64,000 nucleotides of DNA, from the NCBI GenBank assembly GCA_001898965.1, contig MKVW01000004.1, positions 672,180-736,179 on the forward strand, given 5' to 3'. A program made the translations under genes and the position numbers. Shown here in pieces: positions 59,831 to 64,000 of the stretch. The DNA is from Rhizobiales bacterium 62-17. GTDB lineage: Bacteria; Pseudomonadota; Alphaproteobacteria; Rhizobiales; Beijerinckiaceae. Every line of letters starts with the position of its first letter. Position 1 is the stretch's first letter. The notes under the pieces are model-generated. The model ran no database searches. It was given only the letters and a program-made list of their open reading frames with translations, and was not told the DNA's origin.

Positions 59831-60855
59831 CAGGCTTATTGACCCGACGCAGCGCTCTACTTGGCGGAGCCGGCATCCTCGCCGCGCCCTGGGTTGCTCG
59901 CGGCCAAGCCGCGCTGCCGAGAGTTCGCTTGACCACGGGTTGGTCGTTCCAAGGTACGCACTCCTTTATGTTGCGCGCCGTCCAAGCGGGTTATTTCAAA
60001 GAGGCGGGCGCCGAGGTTGTGGTCTCGCGTGGTTTCGGGTCGGGCCGCTTGCCGGTAGATATCGCCGGCGGCGTTTTCGACATCGGCTACGGCGACTTGA
60101 GCGCCACGATTAAATTCATGGCGGACAATCCAGATTCGGATGTCATCATCGTTGGCGTTCTGGAAGACACCAATCAAACAGCCATGACCGTCCTCGCCGA
60201 CGGGCCGATCAAAGCACCGAAAGACATCGAGGGCAACACGCTCGCCGCGCCGGAATCCGATGCCGGACGCCAGCTCTTCCCGGCCTATGCGAAATACGCC
60301 GGTATCGACCTCAACAAAATCACCTGGATATCGGTCGCGCCCGAACTGCGCGAACCGATGCTGGTGCAGAAGCGGGCCACTGGAATCACTGGCCTCGCTT
60401 CCAGCACAGCGCTCGGCCTAAAACGCATCGGCGTCGACATGCCGCAACAGCGCATCTTCTTCTACCGCGATTTCGGGATCAATCTCTACTCAAACGGTTT
60501 CGTCGCCTCGCGCAAATTCGCCGAGCGCAATCCAGAAGCGCTGAAGGCGGCGCTCGCCGGCCTGTTCCGCGCCTACGTGGAATACTACCGCGATCCAACC
60601 GACTCGCTGAAGGTATTGGCCGAAGTCGAGCCATTGACCGATCTTAAAATCGAGACGGAGCGCGTCAACTTCGTCAAAGAGGTCATGCCTCTAGGAAAAT
60701 ACATGCAGGAAAATGGCATTTCGGCGGTCGAACCGGAACGTCTCGCTTTCTGCATTCGCACCATCGAGGACGCCTATGGCTTGCCGAAGCGACTGTCGCC
60801 GGAACGCGTCTATACCGACGCCTATTTGCCGCCAGCGTCGCAGCGCATGATCTGA
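59827..60855 (+). CDS. ABC substrate-binding protein (NMT1/THI5-like), second tandem copy
   Basis: 342 residues. It has the same signal (LLTRRSALLGGAGILAAP) and core as the first copy, with many substitutions in candidate ligand-contact regions (for example TTGWSFQGTHSFMLRAVQAG, and GYGDLSATIKFMADNPDSD). The conserved ELREPMLVQKRATG and FFYRD segments are kept. Its SD (AAAGAGTGAGAG) is weaker than that of the first copy. The stop shares one base with the ATPase start (TGATG). It either binds a second ligand or is redundant. Confidence 0.92.
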   Translation: MTGLLTRRSALLGGAGILAAPWVARGQAALPRVRLTTGWSFQGTHSFMLRAVQAGYFKEAGAEVVVSRGFGSGRLPVDIAGGVFDIGYGDLSATIKFMADNPDSDVIIVGVLEDTNQTAMTVLADGPIKAPKDIEGNTLAAPESDAGRQLFPAYAKYAGIDLNKITWISVAPELREPMLVQKRATGITGLASSTALGLKRIGVDMPQQRIFFYRDFGINLYSNGFVASRKFAERNPEALKAALAGLFRAYVEYYRDPTDSLKVLAEVEPLTDLKIETERVNFVKEVMPLGKYMQENGISAVEPERLAFCIRTIEDAYGLPKRLSPERVYTDAYLPPASQRMI

Positions 60856-61679
60856 TGGACCCGGAAATGACAACACGACCCTTCGTCGAAATCGACCGCG
60901 TCTGGATGCGCTATAACGGATCTGGGGGCACCTTGGCGCTGCGCAACACGTCGCTTACCGTCGACAAACAGGAATTCGTCGCCGTGGTCGGGCCCTCCGG
61001 CTGCGGCAAGTCGACCCTGATGCGCCTCGTCACGGGCCTGTGGCCGGCCAGCGCCGGCTCGGTCATCGTCGCCGGCAAGGAGGTGGACCGGCCGCTCTCC
61101 ATCGCCGGCATGGCCTTTCAGAATCCCACGCTGCTACCGTGGCGAACGGTCCTCGACAACGTCATGCTGCCGTTCGAAGTTGTCGACACTCTGGCGGCCC
61201 GTCTGCGCAAGGATCGCGCCCTCTATGAACAGCAATGCCGCGAACTCCTTGAACTCGTCGGCCTGAAGGGCTTCGAGCACAAAAACCCCTGGCAATTGTC
61301 CGGCGGCATGCAGCAGCGTGCTTCGCTCTGCCGCGCGCTCGTGCACCAGCCGCAACTGCTGATGCTCGATGAGCCTTTCGGCGCGCTCGATGTCTTCACC
61401 CGCGAAGATTTGTGGGGCGTCCTACAGAATCTCTGGTTGGCGCGCCGCCCCACCGTCATTCTCGTCACCCACGACTTGCGCGAAGCGGCTTTCCTCGCCG
61501 ATCGCATCCTGGTGATGACCGCCCGGCCCGGCCGCATCATGATCGAACGCAAGGTCGATCTGCCGCGCCCACGCACGCCGCAGATGACCTACAGCAGCTA
61601 TTTTCAGGATCTCGTGCAGGATCTGCGTGAGCATATCGATCGTGCCCGCCAGGGTGAGGAATTGGCCCATGCAGAGTGA
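60855..61679 (+). CDS. ABC transporter ATP-binding protein (NitT/TauT type)
   Basis: 274 residues. Walker [11 protein letters not shown]-loop AFQNPTLLPWRTVLDNV, signature LSGGMQQRAS, Walker B LLMLDEPFGALD and switch His in VILVTHDLREAAFLADR. MTARPGRIMIERKVDLPRPR is the subfamily tail. Its start overlaps the preceding binding-protein stop and its end overlaps the permease start by 11 nt, so the three are tightly coupled. Confidence 0.93.
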   Translation: MDPEMTTRPFVEIDRVWMRYNGSGGTLALRNTSLTVDKQEFVAVVGPSGCGKSTLMRLVTGLWPASAGSVIVAGKEVDRPLSIAGMAFQNPTLLPWRTVLDNVMLPFEVVDTLAARLRKDRALYEQQCRELLELVGLKGFEHKNPWQLSGGMQQRASLCRALVHQPQLLMLDEPFGALDVFTREDLWGVLQNLWLARRPTVILVTHDLREAAFLADRILVMTARPGRIMIERKVDLPRPRTPQMTYSSYFQDLVQDLREHIDRARQGEELAHAE

Positions 61680-62604
61680 AGCCGTCGCCACCCTCCTGAC
61701 CGATGCACCACCATCGAAGCCGGCCGAACTCCCGCCGACGAAATCTCAGATCAAGTCCGTGCCCACGAACGACGGCATGCTGGACAGCGAACTCGCCCGC
61801 GATGCCGCCATTGTCGCGGCAGCCGTACGCCGTCGCCGATTCATGCGCCTCCTGCCCTGGCTGGTCATCACCGGCCTGCTGTTGCTGTGGGAGATCGGCG
61901 TGCGCCTCTTCGACATACCGGAATTCGTCCTGCCGGCGCCAACCGTGGTGGCGCAAAGCATGGCCAAGTGGTGGAGCCCGATCGTCAGTAATGCACTTCA
62001 GACATTGAAAACGACGCTCATCGGCTTCGCGATGGCGAACGTTCTCGGGTTGGCGCTTGGCGTTCTCGTCGGCTCATCGACCATGGTCTACCATGGGCTT
62101 TATCCGCTGCTGATCGCCTTCAACAGCATTCCCAAGGTCGCCTTGGTGCCGATCCTGGTCATCTGGTGCGGCATCGGCACCCTACCGGCCGTCCTCACCT
62201 CGTTTCTGATCAGCTTCTTTCCGATCACCGTCAATGTCGCCGCTGGCATCGCCACGGTGGAGCCGGAACTGCGCGACGTGCTGCGGGCGCTGGGCGCCCG
62301 ACCACTCAAGATCGTGCGCAAGGTCGGCCTGCCACGCTCCATGCCCTATTATTTCGCCAGCTTGAAGATCGCCATTACGTCGTCGTTCCTCGGCAGCATT
62401 TTGGCCGAGACGATCGCCGGCCAGAGCGGCATCGGCCATCTCATGATCGTCGCTTCGAGCCGGTTCGACGTGCCGCTGGTTTTCGCTGGCGTCGTCGTAA
62501 CGGCAGCAATGAGCGTCACCATGTATACGATCGCCACCATCATCGAGACGCGTACGATCAGTTGGGCGACGCGCAGCCAGGGCGATCAGGCCACGGGCGT
62601 GTAA
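61669..62604 (+). CDS. ABC transporter permease (NitT/TauT type)
   Basis: 311 residues from the ATG at 61669, preceded by GGTGAGGA and inside the ATPase end. A long cytoplasmic N-terminus (about 70 residues) precedes six helices, the first being LPWLVITGLLLLWEIGVRLF. The coupling loop is LRALGARPLKIVRKVGLPRSM. It ends exactly against the convergent UbiD-like gene, with adjacent stop codons. Confidence 0.92.
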   Translation: MQSEAVATLLTDAPPSKPAELPPTKSQIKSVPTNDGMLDSELARDAAIVAAAVRRRRFMRLLPWLVITGLLLLWEIGVRLFDIPEFVLPAPTVVAQSMAKWWSPIVSNALQTLKTTLIGFAMANVLGLALGVLVGSSTMVYHGLYPLLIAFNSIPKVALVPILVIWCGIGTLPAVLTSFLISFFPITVNVAAGIATVEPELRDVLRALGARPLKIVRKVGLPRSMPYYFASLKIAITSSFLGSILAETIAGQSGIGHLMIVASSRFDVPLVFAGVVVTAAMSVTMYTIATIIETRTISWATRSQGDQATGV

Positions 62605-63987
62605 CTAGCCGGCCAGCAGACGCCGTGCCCAGGCCGCGGCCGCGGCGGGCACGGCGTTGCGCTCGAATTCCCACCCCGGTGGCATGGTGGCATCGAGCGC
62701 CATCTTGGTCGATACCCCATCATGCGACGACGGATCGAGCCGATTGCAGAAGGCATCGGGCACCATGAACATGTCGCGATCGGCCTGAAAGCGTGTCGCC
62801 AGTGCCCAGAGCACTTCGCTTTCATCGAAGACATTCACGTCATCGTCCACAGCCACGGCGAGCTTGATATAGGGATCGAGGCCCATCAGGAGCATCAAAG
62901 CTTGCCGCGCCTGGCCCTTCGCCATCTGTTTCATCGAGAGATAGGCGTGAAAGTGCGTGCCTGATTTCGGATAGTTCAAGGCGACAAGGCCCGGCACCAT
63001 TTCCTTCAGCCGGAGATAGACATGCGCCTCGCGCGCGCTGCGCCCAAGCAGCAGATGTTCGGCCGAATAGCCGGGAATGATGTCGTGAAAGATGGGATCG
63101 ACGCGGGAGGTGATGGCCTTCACCACGAAAACATTGCGCGTCGAGCGATCCGTCGCATAGCCGGTATATTCGCCATAAGGTCCCTCGTCCTCATGGTCGT
63201 CGGCGAGGATTTCGCCCTCCAGCACATATTCGGCGAAAGCCGGTACCTCGACGTCGATCGTCCGGCATTTCACCAGCGCCACCGGCTCGCCCATCAGCGC
63301 GCCGGCAATATCGAGCTCATCAACCTCCTTGGCGACTTTGGCTGCGGCGGCAAGATTGATTGCCGGATGGGTGCCGATCACCACGGCCACTTCGAGATTG
63401 CGCTTCAGCTCGCGGGCGCGCGCGAGATGTTCCCAGATGTGGCCGCGTGAATGCAGGCTGGCACCGAACCTGTTCGGCCCTTTCAATTGCAGACGCTGAT
63501 AGCTGAGATTGCGCACACCCGTATCGGGATCTTTGCAGACGAGAATACCGGAGCCGATGTAACGCCCAGCGTCTTTTTCGAAGTGGCGGCTGATCGGCAA
63601 TTGGCCAACATCGAGAGCCGCCCCTTCAACCACGACCTCCTGCACCGGGCCGTCTGCGACCATGACTGAGGAGAGAGGCTGTCCCTGGGCCCGGCTCCAA
63701 ACCGCATTGAAACCACCCGGCGGGGCGCCCACCATGGCCGCGATCCGATCGCGACAGCCAAAGAGGTTGGTGATCACCGGCCCACGGAAGCCGGTTGGCG
63801 CATCGAGCCACACCACCGGCGAGCGCCCCTGACGCTCAAGCTCGAGCACCAAGGCGGTCGGATAATAATCGAGATCAACGGGTTCGCTGACGCGCAGCAA
63901 ATCTCTCTCCGGCAAGGCCGCGAGCCAGGTGCGCAGCGACGGTGGCTCCAACGCACCGGCCGTGGTCCATCGATCCAATGTCAGCAT
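62605..63987 (-). CDS. UbiD family decarboxylase
   Basis: 460 residues from the ATG at 63987, preceded by GAGGGAGAG. Marker segments are RVSEPVDLDYYPTALVLELE, NLFGCRDRIAAMVG, GVRNLSYQRLQLKGPNRFG (substrate/prFMN Arg), and the catalytic acids in EDEGPYGEYTGYATD. The long C-terminal ATRFQADRDMFMVPD is also familial. UbiD enzymes use prenylated FMN made by UbiX to (de)carboxylate aromatic and unsaturated acids. UbiX is not in the window. It converges on the ABC operon. Confidence 0.92.
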   Translation of the reverse strand: MLTLDRWTTAGALEPPSLRTWLAALPERDLLRVSEPVDLDYYPTALVLELERQGRSPVVWLDAPTGFRGPVITNLFGCRDRIAAMVGAPPGGFNAVWSRAQGQPLSSVMVADGPVQEVVVEGAALDVGQLPISRHFEKDAGRYIGSGILVCKDPDTGVRNLSYQRLQLKGPNRFGASLHSRGHIWEHLARARELKRNLEVAVVIGTHPAINLAAAAKVAKEVDELDIAGALMGEPVALVKCRTIDVEVPAFAEYVLEGEILADDHEDEGPYGEYTGYATDRSTRNVFVVKAITSRVDPIFHDIIPGYSAEHLLLGRSAREAHVYLRLKEMVPGLVALNYPKSGTHFHAYLSMKQMAKGQARQALMLLMGLDPYIKLAVAVDDDVNVFDESEVLWALATRFQADRDMFMVPDAFCNRLDPSSHDGVSTKMALDATMPPGWEFERNAVPAAAAAWARRLLAG

Positions 63988-64000
63988 GCGTCTCTCCCTC

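Overview
The window reads as chromosomal DNA of a free-living, GC-rich alphaproteobacterium, most likely of the order Hyphomicrobiales (Rhizobiales). The lineage call rests on GapR (DUF2312), an EipA-type DUF1134 protein, DUF1244, DUF2937, DUF882 and DUF459 proteins, fused LivM-LivG subunits, and the number of Bug-type and NMT1/THI5-type binding proteins. I see no transposase, prophage, CRISPR array or rRNA. One tRNA gene, tRNA-Glu(CUC), is present.

Layout. 0-2.7 kb: the 5' end of an autotransporter-like gene with short beta-helix repeats, divergent from a CadC-like winged-helix/TPR regulator. 2.9-6.4 kb: small, probably stress-related genes (zinc-finger/metallothionein-like peptide, flavodoxin, PRC-barrel, small membrane proteins, I78 inhibitor) and the tRNA. 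6.4-11.4 kb: a coiled-coil membrane protein, EipA, an amidohydrolase, an orphan Bug binding protein and a hypothetical. 11.7-14.4 kb: gapR and a NitT/TauT-type ABC operon without a binding protein. 14.5-22.2 kb: envelope and sugar-nucleotide genes (DUF882 protein, galE, galU, outer-membrane barrel, kdsD). 22.4-27.1 kb: a branched-chain-amino-acid-type ABC operon with fused LivM-LivG. 27.3-39.9 kb: mixed housekeeping genes (NfeD/stomatin, lytic transglycosylase, DUF459 protein, AMP nucleosidase with an in-frame stop, hemH-cutA, transporter, aldo/keto reductase, thiD). 40-49.7 kb: a second cluster of metabolic genes, then a SbmA/Rv1819c-like ABC exporter, a MarR/DUF899/VOC unit, a TonB protein and a PaiB-like protein.

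49.8-64.0 kb is the most distinctive part. It holds a dense catabolic and uptake block: an IPNS-like 2-oxoglutarate oxygenase, a VOC protein and a complete ABC importer in one leftward operon; a divergent LysR regulator followed by a Rieske oxygenase; a TauD-like oxygenase; then a second Rieske oxygenase followed by two tandem near-identical binding proteins, an ATPase and a permease; and a converging UbiD-type decarboxylase. The simplest reading is import, hydroxylation or demethylation and decarboxylation of an aromatic or heterocyclic carboxylate. The substrate cannot be read from sequence. The tandem binding proteins arose by a local duplication whose left end lies inside the preceding Rieske gene.

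Limits: start codons were chosen from visible Shine-Dalgarno (SD) sequences and reading-frame overlap. Family calls come from motif recognition, with no database search. Terminator and operator calls come from inverted repeats read by eye.
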